A stretch of DNA of 64,000 nucleotides from Bacteroidia bacterium 43-41 (GTDB lineage Bacteria; Bacteroidota; Bacteroidia; Bacteroidales; Dysgonomonadaceae). The notes under the pieces are model-generated. The model made no database searches, was not told the origin of the DNA, and saw nothing but the letters and a program-made list of their open reading frames with translations. The stretch spans positions 21,066 through 85,065 of the forward strand of contig MKTD01000052.1 in assembly GCA_001898165.1 (NCBI GenBank), given 5' to 3'. Positions 53,420-63,483 of this stretch are shown in pieces (within the stretch, counting starts at the first letter, position 1; every line of letters begins with the position of its first letter). The position numbers were made by a program, and so were the translations under genes.

Positions 53420-54415
53420 ATGAATATAGATCTTATTCGCATGTTGATAATCCGTTTTTTTGAGAATGATTTTTCTAAAGAATCTATTCTCAAGTTTCAG
53501 CAATGGTTTACATGCAAAGAAAACAGTGCGCTAAAGATGGAGGTATTGAATGAATTGTGGGAACAAGAATCGGCAGAAGCCGATAAACGTACCTTACAAG
53601 CCCTGGAAGAGATGAATAGCCGGATCGGAAAAGAAATGAAATCCATCCGTCCTTCATTATCTCGTCGTCTGCTTCGTATCGCCTCTATTTTCCTTTTACC
53701 TGTTGTAGGCGGATTGCTGACTTATTGGGTCATGCATAATAACCTTGAGTCGTCCACCCCAAAAACGGAAATAGTAGAACATATTGTACCTGATGGAGAA
53801 ATGAAGCGAGTTTTTTTGCCCGATGGCTCTGAAGTATGGCTGAATGCCGGCTCCATACTGTTGTATTCCAACGATTTTAAGGGACATAGCCGACGTTTGT
53901 TCCTGAACGGAGAAGCAACTTTCCGGGTTGAGAAAGATCCTAAACGGCCTTTTATCGTAAAAACTCAGTATATGCAGATAGAGGCTCTGGGAACAACATT
54001 TAACGTGAAATCATACGTAGACATGGGCACTACAGCAGTGACCCTTGAGGAAGGATCTGTAAGGGTAGGTGTTGCCGGAAAAGTAAATGTTTCGGAAGTA
54101 ATTACTCCTAATGAACAGTTTATTTATGACCATCGTCAGGGAAAGACGTCTGTAATACAAGTCGATGCAGAGCTTGTCTCAAGATGGAAAGAGGGCTATC
54201 TTGTTTTCGAGGATGCCTCTTTTGAAGAGATTATCCATACTGTGGAGCGCCGTTTCAATGTCACTGTCAATTATGATGTGAGAAAATATGGAGGAGGACG
54301 ATTTTCTGTGAAATATACACCTTATGAAAATGTCCGTCAGGTATTGATTATTTTGGAAACATTAAATCCGGGATTAAGATGGACCATTGAGGACAATATG
54401 GTTTATATAGAATAA
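53420..54415 (+). CDS. FecR-type anti-sigma factor
   Basis: The 331-residue protein has a cytoplasmic N-terminal part of about 85 residues, one membrane helix (IASIFLLPVVGGLLTYWVMH), the FecR domain (VFLPDGSEVWLNAGSILLYS, then VKTQYMQIEALGTTFNVKSY) and a C-terminal DUF4974 segment (EIIHTVERRFNVTVNYDVRK). It holds the ECF sigma factor at the membrane until signalled by the STN domain of the SusC protein encoded next. Confidence 0.94.
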   Translation: MNIDLIRMLIIRFFENDFSKESILKFQQWFTCKENSALKMEVLNELWEQESAEADKRTLQALEEMNSRIGKEMKSIRPSLSRRLLRIASIFLLPVVGGLLTYWVMHNNLESSTPKTEIVEHIVPDGEMKRVFLPDGSEVWLNAGSILLYSNDFKGHSRRLFLNGEATFRVEKDPKRPFIVKTQYMQIEALGTTFNVKSYVDMGTTAVTLEEGSVRVGVAGKVNVSEVITPNEQFIYDHRQGKTSVIQVDAELVSRWKEGYLVFEDASFEEIIHTVERRFNVTVNYDVRKYGGGRFSVKYTPYENVRQVLIILETLNPGLRWTIEDNMVYIE

Positions 54416-54439
54416 GATAATAAATTAATAGAAAGGAAA

Positions 54440-54478
54440 ATGCTCATGAAAAAAAAAGCCGGGAAGCTCGCGTCGTAA
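54440..54478 (+). other. possible 12-codon leader peptide
   Basis: ATG CTC ATG AAA AAA AAA leads to MLMKKKAGKLAS and a TAA at 54476-54478. GAAAGGAAA lies just upstream. The frame runs through the left arm and part of the loop of the hairpin at 54459-54490. A coding role is uncertain. Confidence 0.3.
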
Positions 54479-54490
54479 AAAGCTTCCCGG
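54459..54490 (-). terminator. strong hairpin in the susC leader, minus-strand terminator
   Basis: A perfect 10-bp GC-rich stem CCGGGAAGCT/AGCTTCCCGG with a 12-nt loop is preceded on the plus strand by nine A. Read on the minus strand it ends in a T-run and is a textbook intrinsic terminator, although no minus-strand gene lies here. Confidence 0.8.
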
Positions 54491-54582
54491 GTTGAAATCG
54501 TTAAATACCATACATAATTTATATCTGTGGAAGTAGATATAGGGATAATTGTATAAAGCACTAACAATCAATTTACAAAATT

Positions 54583-57500
54583 ATGAAAATAAATGACAAT
54601 AAAGGCAGTTCAAGAATAGATTATTTGTGTCGGCTCTTGTTTCTGTTTATAATCTTTTCTTTTTTTCAGACACAATTCTCTTGGGGGCAAACAGTCTCAC
54701 TTTCCGATACCCGGTTAACCCTCAAGGATGCTTTTGCACAAATAGAAAAGCAGACGAAGATATCGGTCGATTATAATCGTGAGGTTATCGATATTAATAA
54801 AACGGTTTCCATACCCCAAAAAAACGGTTCTTTAACTGATTTAATGACAGCGCTCCTGCGAGATACAGGATGCGCGTATACAATGCGGAAAAACCATATA
54901 GTGATAACCAAAGCGCCTGTAGTTACACAGCCGGTTAGAAAGAATATTTCCGGTAAGATTGTGGATGAAGAGGGAGAACCTGTTATAGGCGCTAATGTGA
55001 TGGAAAAAGGGTCCGTCAATGGGACAGTAACCGATATAGATGGAAATTTTTTGTTTCAGGTAGAAGAGGATGCCGTACTTCAGATTTCCTATATTGGTTA
55101 TCTTCCGCAAGAAATTAATAGCAGCGGTAAGACAACCGTAGAGATTATTTTGCGTGAAGATTCGAAAACTTTGGATGAAGTTGTTGTAATCGGATATGGT
55201 ACAGAACGACGCTCTTTGGTTACCAGTGCTATTAGCAAGCTATCAGTAGATGAATCCAATATGAGGCAAACATCTAGTCCGACCCAATTATTGGACGGGC
55301 GTATTGCCGGAGTATCTATAGGTAGCAGTTCGGGAAACTTAGGAAGTGGTGAGAAGATCAGTGTGCGCGGTATGGCGTCGCTTAATGCCAGTAATCAACC
55401 ATTATATGTGATCGATGGTATTCCAATTACGGATCATAACGCTAATCTGTTTAATTTTGGAGAGTCGATGAGCTCTCTGGCAGGTATAAGCCTGAGCGAT
55501 ATAGAATCAATCAGTATTCTGAAAGATGCGGCCTCGGCAGCTATTTATGGTTCCAGAGCCACCAACGGCGTGGTTGTAATTACCACTAAATCGGGTAAAA
55601 AAGGCAAGTCTGATATAAGACTCAATTATAGTACCGGTTTCTCTCAGTTCCCTTATATGAGAAAACTCAAAGTAACAGACTCCGAAACATATTTGATGCA
55701 ATACAACGAGGGTGTTGATAATTATAACCGGCAATACGGATTGAGTGTTGGGGATCCTAATTATAAAACATATTTGCAAAACCCATTTGGAAATATGCCT
55801 GATACTGATTGGATGAGTTTGATTACACAAACCGGTAGAATGCAGAAGGTAGATATCTCTTTTTCCGGAGGCACTCAGAAAACGATGTTTTATGTGGGAG
55901 CTGATTATGCCCATCAAACTGGAATTATCAGGACCAATAAGATGGAAAAAATCAACCTGAAAGCAAAAATTTCACATGAAATGAACGACTGGCTCGAAGT
56001 AGGTGCAAATACTTCCGGAAATTATATGAAAAACCATCAGGTTCCGGGAGCAAACCTGGGAACCACGATTATTGGGCGCGCCATCCTTCAAAGGCCATTC
56101 GCCAGACCTTATAAACCCAATGGGGAATATTATGTTGGTGGAACGGATGATCTAAGGTTTCACAATCCTATGCAAATATTAAATGAACAAGTTGCATATC
56201 TGGAGAACCTGAGGTTCCTGGGAACATTCTATGCCCAATTTAAATTTAGAGATATTCTAACATTCAAGACCTCTTTGAATACAGATATATTAAATCTTTA
56301 TGATTATACGTATTACAACGAAAATCATCCTTATGGAACGGGTGTTGGCCGCCTTTTAGACTATAATAGAACCGTAACAAACATCATGATAGATAATGTC
56401 TTGAACTATCGCGATATGTTTGGTGACTTTTCAGTCAGTGGGATGTTGGGACATTCGTTCCAAAAAATAGGTCATCGGGATATCAATTTGGATGGTAGAG
56501 GATTTCCCAGTCCCTCGTTCGATGTAATAGGGGTTGCCGCTGAAATAGCCGGGCATTCGGGAAATAATGTGGCGTATGCAATGGAGTCATATTTTGGCCG
56601 TGCATCTACAGCTTACAAAGACCGGTATATTCTTACAGCAACCTTGAGGACAGATGGTTCATCAAAGTTTCATAGGAACAGACGTTGGGGATGGTTCCCA
56701 TCGCTTTCTTTAGGATGGAATGTGTCGGAAGAAGAATTTATGAAAAATTCCGATATTGATTTTAAGTTTAGGATGAGCTATGGGCGGACAGGAAATCAGG
56801 AAGGAATAGGGCGTTATGCTTATCAGTCGTTCCTTTCGGGAGGTAATAACTACGGCGGTGAAAGCGGTATTGCCACCAGTAACAGTGATTTTGGGAATAT
56901 AGATGTAACTTGGGAGAAAGCCGACCAATATGATATCGGTTTTGATTTGTCTTTCCTGAAAGGAAGAATTAACACTATGGTCGACTTATATCAAAAAAAT
57001 ACAACCGACCTTCTCTACGATATGCCGATGCATGCTACTACAGGCAGGACCAATATTCTCACAAACATTGGTTCTATGCAAAACAAAGGAATAGAATTTA
57101 CGATCAACACACACTTTAATATTGGTAAAGTGGATTGGCTCACTCAATTTAATATAGCTCATAACCAGAATAAAATAACCAAATTGCTGGATCACAATAA
57201 TCCTATATCAATTGGTGGTAATAGAGCGTTGCAGGTAGGTAAGGAGCTTGGAGTTTTTTACATCTTTGAGCAGGAAGGAATATATCAATATGATGGTGAA
57301 GTACCGGCAGAGCAATATGCAATGGGTGTTAGGGCCGGAGATGTGAAATGGAGGGATTTAGATGGTAATGGAATCATCAATGACGATGACCGGGTAGTTA
57401 CGGGTTCTTCTAATCCTGACTTTTTTGGAGGATTGAATAATACTTTTAGGTATAATAATTTTCAGCTCGACCTGTTTTTTACTTACATGTATGGTAATAA

Positions 57501-57912
57501 TGTGTTTGCACAGTGGCAAAACGATCTGTCAAAAGTGGGACATACCAATGCGGTAATGCAGAAATATGTCGACAGGCGATGGACAGGCCCGGGAACAACC
57601 AATAAGTATCCGAGATCGGTAGTTGGCGATACCAACAATACAAGAAACTCAACGCGGATTTTGGAAGACGGTTCATTTATCCGTCTTCGTAATTTGACTT
57701 TTGCATACGATGTGCCGAATAAATTCTTAGAAAGATATGGGGTAAAAGGATTGAGGTTATACCTCCAGGGAGATAACCTGTTTGTCCTGACAAAATATAC
57801 GGGATGGGATCCTGAAACCAATGACAATATGGATCCAAGATTCTTTGGAGTTGCCACATTGGGAGTGCCACAACCAAGATCCTTTAGTTTAGGGGTAAAT
57901 CTTAATTTTTAA
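54583..57912 (+). CDS. SusC/RagA TonB-linked outer-membrane transporter with STN domain
   Basis: This 1109-residue transporter has a signal peptide and an STN domain (about 45-108; LTLKDAFAQIEKQTKISVDY) for FecR signalling. A carboxypeptidase-regulatory-like domain (ISGKIVDEEGEPVIGANVME), a plug (ISVRGMASLNASNQPLYVID, then GIPITD; SAAIYGSRATNGVVVITTKS) and a 22-strand barrel ending in Phe follow. It imports a glycan bound by the SusD partner (57930). The STN domain matches the FecI/FecR pair upstream. Confidence 0.95.
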   Translation: MKINDNKGSSRIDYLCRLLFLFIIFSFFQTQFSWGQTVSLSDTRLTLKDAFAQIEKQTKISVDYNREVIDINKTVSIPQKNGSLTDLMTALLRDTGCAYTMRKNHIVITKAPVVTQPVRKNISGKIVDEEGEPVIGANVMEKGSVNGTVTDIDGNFLFQVEEDAVLQISYIGYLPQEINSSGKTTVEIILREDSKTLDEVVVIGYGTERRSLVTSAISKLSVDESNMRQTSSPTQLLDGRIAGVSIGSSSGNLGSGEKISVRGMASLNASNQPLYVIDGIPITDHNANLFNFGESMSSLAGISLSDIESISILKDAASAAIYGSRATNGVVVITTKSGKKGKSDIRLNYSTGFSQFPYMRKLKVTDSETYLMQYNEGVDNYNRQYGLSVGDPNYKTYLQNPFGNMPDTDWMSLITQTGRMQKVDISFSGGTQKTMFYVGADYAHQTGIIRTNKMEKINLKAKISHEMNDWLEVGANTSGNYMKNHQVPGANLGTTIIGRAILQRPFARPYKPNGEYYVGGTDDLRFHNPMQILNEQVAYLENLRFLGTFYAQFKFRDILTFKTSLNTDILNLYDYTYYNENHPYGTGVGRLLDYNRTVTNIMIDNVLNYRDMFGDFSVSGMLGHSFQKIGHRDINLDGRGFPSPSFDVIGVAAEIAGHSGNNVAYAMESYFGRASTAYKDRYILTATLRTDGSSKFHRNRRWGWFPSLSLGWNVSEEEFMKNSDIDFKFRMSYGRTGNQEGIGRYAYQSFLSGGNNYGGESGIATSNSDFGNIDVTWEKADQYDIGFDLSFLKGRINTMVDLYQKNTTDLLYDMPMHATTGRTNILTNIGSMQNKGIEFTINTHFNIGKVDWLTQFNIAHNQNKITKLLDHNNPISIGGNRALQVGKELGVFYIFEQEGIYQYDGEVPAEQYAMGVRAGDVKWRDLDGNGIINDDDRVVTGSSNPDFFGGLNNTFRYNNFQLDLFFTYMYGNNVFAQWQNDLSKVGHTNAVMQKYVDRRWTGPGTTNKYPRSVVGDTNNTRNSTRILEDGSFIRLRNLTFAYDVPNKFLERYGVKGLRLYLQGDNLFVLTKYTGWDPETNDNMDPRFFGVATLGVPQPRSFSLGVNLNF

Positions 57913-57929
57913 TCTAAAAAAAGATAGAT

Positions 57930-59195
57930 ATGAAGACTTATATATATATTCTCCTTAGTATACTTTTATTTTCGTCATGTGGCGACTATTTGGATATCTA
58001 TTCCAGGTCTGCCATTCCGCCGGAAGCTGTTACGGAAGGAGATTTGCCGGCTTTACGGATAGGAATGTATAATTTTGTGCAAAATAAACCGGGGGTACGT
58101 GCGTATATGATGCACGATATATTGGGAGGAGGAATACAGACCCATACAGGAAGTGCAAGAGATTTGATCAATAACACTTTAAGTCCACTTAATGCATATA
58201 TACAAGGAAGTTGGGACGGCTATTTCAATGCTTTGTTCCAGGTAAATACAGTGATTGAAGTAACCGATAGGTTCTCTTCCGTCCAATCCCGGTTAATCAA
58301 GGGGGAAGCGCTCTATTTTAGGGCATATATCTACTTTTGCTTGGCTACACGTTGGGGAGGAGTTCCTATTTTGGAAAAAAACACCTTGGAGAAAGTCCCT
58401 AGGAATACGTTGGAAGAAGTGTGGGCTTTTATTGATAAAGATTTGGAATTGGCAACTGAGCTATTAACGGATGCGCCTAAATCATATTATTATGTGTCAA
58501 AGGATGCGGCTATAGCCTTGCGTGCCAGAACGGCCCTCAGTAGAGGTGATTATACCAATGCTGCAAAATATGCAGAATCATTGATTACTAAAGGGAAATA
58601 TAGACTTGACAGCTTCGACAAAATTTTCAGAAAAAGAGGCAATACCGAAATAATTTTTGCTTTCGAGAATCGAACAGAAGAGTCCTCAATCAATATTAGT
58701 GACCTTTATTATTCTTACGACCATCCTAATAAAGGACAAGGAGTCTATAAGCCGACAGACGCAACCATAGCTCTTTTTGATGATGAAGATAATAGAAAAG
58801 ATATTACATTGATCAATATTGGAGGCCGTACAACAATCAATAAATATGAAAGTGGCCAAACAGGTCGGGATCCTGTTATTATTTCACGTATTGCCGAGCT
58901 ATACCTGATTAGCGCAGAAGCACAGGGATTAGGAAACGGGATAGCAAGATTAAATGAACTAAGGGCTTTCAGAGGCTTAGCACCTGTTTCCGCGGCAAAT
59001 TCCCGGGAATATCTGAATTTGATTCTTGACGAAAGAGTACGTGAACTGATTGGGGAAAACTTTATGTATCACGATTATGTAAGAACAGGAGTCGCTGTAG
59101 AAAAATTAGGGATTTTACCTCATCAGGTTCTTCATCCGATACCTGGCAGAGAACTTCAGAATAATCCGAATTTAACTCCCAATCCCGGTTATTAA
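57930..59195 (+). CDS. SusD/RagB-family glycan-binding lipoprotein
   Basis: The 421-residue lipoprotein (FSSCGDYLDIYSRSA, Cys at about 17) has the SusD N-terminal pattern and TPR-type helices (RLIKGEALYFRAYIYFCLAT, then RWGGVPI) and the C-terminal RagB motif (LNLILDERVRELIGENFMYH, then DYVR). It caps the SusC barrel and binds the substrate at the cell surface. It follows susC by 17 bp. It is shorter than the typical 500-600 residues, suggesting a small ligand. Confidence 0.94.
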   Translation: MKTYIYILLSILLFSSCGDYLDIYSRSAIPPEAVTEGDLPALRIGMYNFVQNKPGVRAYMMHDILGGGIQTHTGSARDLINNTLSPLNAYIQGSWDGYFNALFQVNTVIEVTDRFSSVQSRLIKGEALYFRAYIYFCLATRWGGVPILEKNTLEKVPRNTLEEVWAFIDKDLELATELLTDAPKSYYYVSKDAAIALRARTALSRGDYTNAAKYAESLITKGKYRLDSFDKIFRKRGNTEIIFAFENRTEESSINISDLYYSYDHPNKGQGVYKPTDATIALFDDEDNRKDITLINIGGRTTINKYESGQTGRDPVIISRIAELYLISAEAQGLGNGIARLNELRAFRGLAPVSAANSREYLNLILDERVRELIGENFMYHDYVRTGVAVEKLGILPHQVLHPIPGRELQNNPNLTPNPGY

Positions 59196-59223
59196 TATTG
59201 TAGAATAATAAAGACAAAGTAAA

Positions 59224-60159
59224 ATGAAAAATATTCAACAATTTACATTGATATTAATGGTAGGAGTACTATTAAGCAATTGTAATGACAAAATAGATTA
59301 TAATAATCATTACGAAGCCATTCCCAAGACTCCTGTAGGAACTAAATTGGTGGAAAATACAGACCTGATAGCGGCGATCCACTCTGATAGTACGTATAAA
59401 GTGACGGAGGGAGTTCAGGCCACGGAAATAGCTTATACCAGTATGAAAGGTTCTGCTATGAAAATATTTATTTTCGAGGTCGATCTTAACAAGGCTTCCG
59501 TGGATATGAAGGTATCTATGCCTAATGGGGCTAATACTTATGGGATGCAACCGATGACTGAACAAGCTGTTTATATGGATAGCGAAGATCATATGGTGTG
59601 GGCAGGATTTAATGCCGATTTTTATAATATGTCCACCGGGATTCCCCGTGGTCCTGTGCATCGTAATGGATTAGTAGTAAAGGCAAATTTTGATAGCGGA
59701 GATAGAGGTATCTTTGCTCTAACGAATAAAAAAAAGGCATTGGTTGCTACCCGAAACGAATATCCTGAAATAGCAAAAAAACTGAAATTACAAGAAGTTG
59801 TCGGAGGAGGACCATCTTTGCTGAGTGAAGGTAATGTTCTTGTCCAAACCGACCAGACAGTGGAACCAAGAACATGTGTCGGTATTTCAGCAGATAGCAC
59901 GCAGGTGTATGTCCTGGCTGTAGATGGAAGAAATTTCTCCTATTCCACAGGTATGCAACTGGAAGAACTGGCAACAGTCCTTAAAGCTTTGGGAGCGACT
60001 ACCGGAATAAATCTGGATGGAGGAGGGTCCACAACATTTTTTGTAAGAAATACCCCTCATTTCTCAGACAACAGATTCACCGTTAGAAATTGGCCTACCG
60101 ATAATGGAGGTAAAGAAAGAGCTGTGGCAAATGGAGTAGTAATAATTTCCAAAAATTAA
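59224..60159 (+). CDS. phosphodiester glycosidase (NAGPA-domain) lipoprotein, copy 1
   Basis: This 311-residue lipoprotein (lipobox VLLSNCND) belongs to the family of N-acetylglucosamine-1-phosphodiester alpha-N-acetylglucosaminidase (PF09992). It has the GINLDGGGSTTFFVR signature, GFNADFYNMSTGIPRGPVHR, VGGGPSLLSEG and RTCVGISADS. Such enzymes remove a sugar bound through phosphate to another sugar or a polyol. The paralogue at 62067 shares most motifs. Probably acts on the glycan captured by SusCD at the cell surface. Confidence 0.9.
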   Translation: MKNIQQFTLILMVGVLLSNCNDKIDYNNHYEAIPKTPVGTKLVENTDLIAAIHSDSTYKVTEGVQATEIAYTSMKGSAMKIFIFEVDLNKASVDMKVSMPNGANTYGMQPMTEQAVYMDSEDHMVWAGFNADFYNMSTGIPRGPVHRNGLVVKANFDSGDRGIFALTNKKKALVATRNEYPEIAKKLKLQEVVGGGPSLLSEGNVLVQTDQTVEPRTCVGISADSTQVYVLAVDGRNFSYSTGMQLEELATVLKALGATTGINLDGGGSTTFFVRNTPHFSDNRFTVRNWPTDNGGKERAVANGVVIISKN

Positions 60160-60165
60160 TTCAAG

Positions 60166-61926
60166 ATGAAAGTAGTATTACATAAATATATAAATCTTTT
60201 GTTTTTCAGTTTGTTTGCGCTTATCTTAGCTGCATGTTCTGAAGAGATAAACGATGAATATTTTGATCCGAAGAATCCCGAATTATCGATCGATCAAAAT
60301 GAAATAAACGTACCAAAAGAAGGAGGTGAGTTCTCAGTTAATGTCACATCTAATCTCCCATGGAGAGCGGAAGCCAAAGATGCATGGGTATTATTGGAAG
60401 GAGCTAATAATTTGCAAAGTGGAGCGTTGAATGTGAAAGTGGGTATCAATAGGACTTTAGACCCTCGTGAGACGGATATCGTATTATGGATTACGTCCGA
60501 TGAAACAAAGGTGATAAAGGTTGTTCAGGCTCCCAGTGAAGCAAGTGACCTCATTGAGCATTATTATGTGAAAGAAGATGGGCAAATCAATGCCGATGGT
60601 AAATCCTGGGCTACCGCAACCACACTTGAAACAGCCCTCGATAAGGCTGTACGTGGAGATTTTATCCATTTGGCAGCAGGAACATACAAGCCGACAAGAA
60701 CAATTACAAATGGGAAAGCAGATGATACCAAAGAGAAAACATTTGAAATACATAGTAATATAACGCTTATTGGAGGATATCCTGCGGATGCTACGGGAGA
60801 AGCAACTCCCGATCCGGAAAATAATGAGACTATCTTAAGTGGAGTATTGGGTAGCGATAAAGTATATCATGTGGTGGCAATAACCGCCCCTGTAGAAATC
60901 GGCCAAAAGGTTACATTAAAAGGATTGACTATTAAAGAGGGGCAGGCTGCCGCAAGTGGAACAGGTAGCGTTTCGGTAAATGGAGCGAATTATTATAGAT
61001 TTTATGGCGGAGGTGTGATCGTTGCTAAATCGGTAGTAAATATGATTGATTGTAATATAACTGAAAACTCATCCGGACTTCATGCCGCGGGGATGTATAT
61101 ATTTGGGGGAGCGACAGTAAGAATGGAAAATTCTACGGTTCAAAACAATACCGGTCTTACTACAAGTTCTAATGGTGGAGGAATATATCTGGATGCATCT
61201 ACCTTATATTTAATAGACTCTAAAGTTATTAATAACGGTACTACAGGTGTAGGAGCAGGAATCTACAGTTTTAATTCTTCTAGCCCGACTTATACATACA
61301 TCTATAATTCCCTGATCGCCGGAAACAATAATAACCTGCTGGGCTCACATCCTACAAGAAAAGGAGGTGGTTTCTATGGAAGGGAAAACTCTGTCACTGT
61401 GATGGTCAATACAACTATTCATGGCAATACAGGAGGAGTTGGTGCTGGTGTTGCTATTCACGGCCCTTCGGGTAATGAGGCCAAGTTGGATCTTATAAGT
61501 TGTACTGTTACCGGAAATGTGGCTTTGACCAATCATGGGGGCTATGAAGGGCATGCAAACTCTGTGATAAACTTCCATAACTCTATTGTATCGGGGAATG
61601 GTGGCGCTGTAGAAGGATATCAGCCTGCCACGTTCCGAAACTCAGTATTTGGCAGTACCGTCTATGGGGCGGATAATAGTGCTATTGCAGGTTTATCTTT
61701 TGATCCGGTCTCTATGATAGGAGCACTGAATGATAATGGAGGTAAAACAAAAACCTGCGTACTTACCGGGACCAATAATCCGGCACAGACAAACGGCATG
61801 ACCAGTGATGAACTTAAAGCATTTGGTGAAGGTTTAAATCCTTCTATAGATGCAACGGTCATGACAAATGATCAAATCGGATTGAGTCGGGCCGGTAAAA
61901 AAATAATGGGAGCTTGTGTAAAATAA
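60166..61926 (+). CDS. BACON plus right-handed beta-helix lipoprotein
   Basis: The 586-residue lipoprotein (ILAACSEE) has a BACON domain at about 40-125 (NEINVPKEGGEFSVNVTSNL, then PWRAEAKDAWVLL) and a DUF1565-like start of a beta-helix (VRGDFIHLAAGTYKPTR). A parallel beta-helix with repeated short-turn motifs (MIDCNITENSSG; MENSTVQNNTG; LIDSKVINNGT) fills the rest. BACON may bind mucin or polysaccharide. The helix may be a lyase or binding protein, since no catalytic set is evident. It lies between the two phosphodiester glycosidases. Confidence 0.87.
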   Translation: MKVVLHKYINLLFFSLFALILAACSEEINDEYFDPKNPELSIDQNEINVPKEGGEFSVNVTSNLPWRAEAKDAWVLLEGANNLQSGALNVKVGINRTLDPRETDIVLWITSDETKVIKVVQAPSEASDLIEHYYVKEDGQINADGKSWATATTLETALDKAVRGDFIHLAAGTYKPTRTITNGKADDTKEKTFEIHSNITLIGGYPADATGEATPDPENNETILSGVLGSDKVYHVVAITAPVEIGQKVTLKGLTIKEGQAAASGTGSVSVNGANYYRFYGGGVIVAKSVVNMIDCNITENSSGLHAAGMYIFGGATVRMENSTVQNNTGLTTSSNGGGIYLDASTLYLIDSKVINNGTTGVGAGIYSFNSSSPTYTYIYNSLIAGNNNNLLGSHPTRKGGGFYGRENSVTVMVNTTIHGNTGGVGAGVAIHGPSGNEAKLDLISCTVTGNVALTNHGGYEGHANSVINFHNSIVSGNGGAVEGYQPATFRNSVFGSTVYGADNSAIAGLSFDPVSMIGALNDNGGKTKTCVLTGTNNPAQTNGMTSDELKAFGEGLNPSIDATVMTNDQIGLSRAGKKIMGACVK

Positions 61927-61945
61927 ATCGGTATATAAATAAAAC

Positions 61946-61974
61946 CGGGGAGAATCAGTTTCTGGTTCTCCCCG
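61946..61974. terminator. intercistronic hairpin
   Basis: A 9-bp perfect stem CGGGGAGAA/TTCTCCCCG lies between the beta-helix gene and the second glycosidase. There is no U-run, so it may stabilise or process mRNA rather than terminate. Confidence 0.55.
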
Positions 61975-62066
61975 ATTAATAATCACAAAATAATTATAAA
62001 ATGAAAACTAAAAGTGTCGTCTGCATTTTTTCTTCTCGTTCCTGCCCACTTATTCGTATTTATAAA

Positions 62067-62960
62067 ATGAAACCGGGAAGTATCTGCTTATTTGTTTTTA
62101 TTCTTGCTTCATGCTTCAGTTTTGGGGCTTATTCACAAAAGTCAAAGATGCTTATAGAGTCTACCGATTTGATAAAAGCTATTTATTCCGATGTGAACTA
62201 TACGATTACGGATGGAGTAAAAAGTACTGAAATAGCTTATGAAGCCACAAATGGAAAAGCAATGAAGATATTTATTCTTGAAGTGGACTTGAAAGAACCA
62301 TCCATATCTATGAAAGTATCTATGCCCGACGGAGGAAATAGTTATGGCATGCAGCAAATGACCCGGCAAGCCGCATCTATGGATAGTATGGGGCATCGTG
62401 TGTGGGCAGGGGTGAACGCAGATTTTTATAATATGAAAACGGGAGTTCCTAGAGGAGTGATACACCGCAACGGGAAAGCAATCAAAACTGATTACGATGA
62501 TAGGAATAGGGGTTTCTTTGGAATAACCAAAGATAAGAAAGCTTTGGTGGGTATTAACGAAGAGTATCTTGTGAAATCAGCAAACTTGCAGATGCCTGAA
62601 ATTGTGGGCGGGGGAGTTATGCTCCTGAAAAATGGAATTGTGTTGCCTCAAACGGATAAATCGGTGGACCCCAGGACTTGTGTGGGGATATCAGCCGACA
62701 GTACCGACGTTTTTTTCTTAATGGTAGATGGGAGAGATGTACCATATTCTAATGGAATGACCTTGATAGAATTGGCTGTTTGTCTGAAAGCTCTGGGTGC
62801 CGATACTGCAATTAATCTTGATGGTGGAGGATCTACCACCTATTTTGTACGCCGTTTTCCCGCATTTAGAGAAAATCGGTTTGATATCAGAAATCGTCCA
62901 TCCGACCCTACCGGAGAGAGGACAGTGGCCAATGGAATTGTAGTGATTTCTGATCTGTAA
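62067..62960 (+). CDS. phosphodiester glycosidase (NAGPA-domain) protein, copy 2
   Basis: Start 62067 (MKPGSICLFVFILASCFSFG) gives a signal peptide. The frame is open from 62001 but that start adds an unlikely prefix. The 297-residue enzyme carries the same PF09992 motifs as the protein at 59224 (INLDGGGSTTYFVR; AGVNADFYNMKTGVPRGVIH; EIVGGGVMLLKNG). It appears to be cut by signal peptidase at AYSQ, so periplasmic rather than a lipoprotein like copy 1. The pair may work in series on each side of the outer membrane. Confidence 0.9.
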   Translation: MKPGSICLFVFILASCFSFGAYSQKSKMLIESTDLIKAIYSDVNYTITDGVKSTEIAYEATNGKAMKIFILEVDLKEPSISMKVSMPDGGNSYGMQQMTRQAASMDSMGHRVWAGVNADFYNMKTGVPRGVIHRNGKAIKTDYDDRNRGFFGITKDKKALVGINEEYLVKSANLQMPEIVGGGVMLLKNGIVLPQTDKSVDPRTCVGISADSTDVFFLMVDGRDVPYSNGMTLIELAVCLKALGADTAINLDGGGSTTYFVRRFPAFRENRFDIRNRPSDPTGERTVANGIVVISDL

Positions 62961-63202
62961 AATTGTTTGACTCATTACTGCTTCAGGGGAGAATCGGAAC
63001 TATTGCTTGCCATCCGACGGCTAATGCGTAAATAAATTTCAACTTTATTCAGGGTGTCCGGCCGTGCTGTTTTTGTTGACGGATAAAATCATATTTCTGT
63101 TACGACTACTGATCCGAAAATTATCGAGGTGGAATATCCGTCAGTCTTTGATGTTGAAATACCTTTATACGTCATAAAATAATTATTGAAGTCAACGGGA
63201 GA

Positions 63203-63400
63203 TCAATAAATGAACCTGTTAAACCTGCTTCTCTTACTTCATTCATAAATGGAGTATTTAATGAAGCACCATATCGCTCTGTTATTGAACATCACCGGAT
63301 ATTTATCGGGATGAAAGCTTTTGATTATTCTGCGTTACTCCTAAAAAGTATTCGGATTGTTCCACCTACCCATCTTATGAGAGCATGGCGACAAGATTAA
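63203..63400 (+). pseudogene. degenerate coding fragment, family unclear
   Basis: The frame from about 63203 to TAA 63398-63400 encodes SINEPVKPASLTSFINGVFN, then APYRSVIEHHRIFIGMKAFD and a stretch ending RIVPPTHLMRAWRQD. Sequence just upstream is open in a different frame (VFDVEIPLYVIK). It reads like the decayed end of a gene, and I cannot identify it. Confidence 0.3.
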
Positions 63401-63483
63401 AAGAGATATGCAATTTTGTTTCCATCGTATCTCTAAGTTATGCAGTGAATAAATTAGGATAGATAAATAAGGTGTATACTTCC

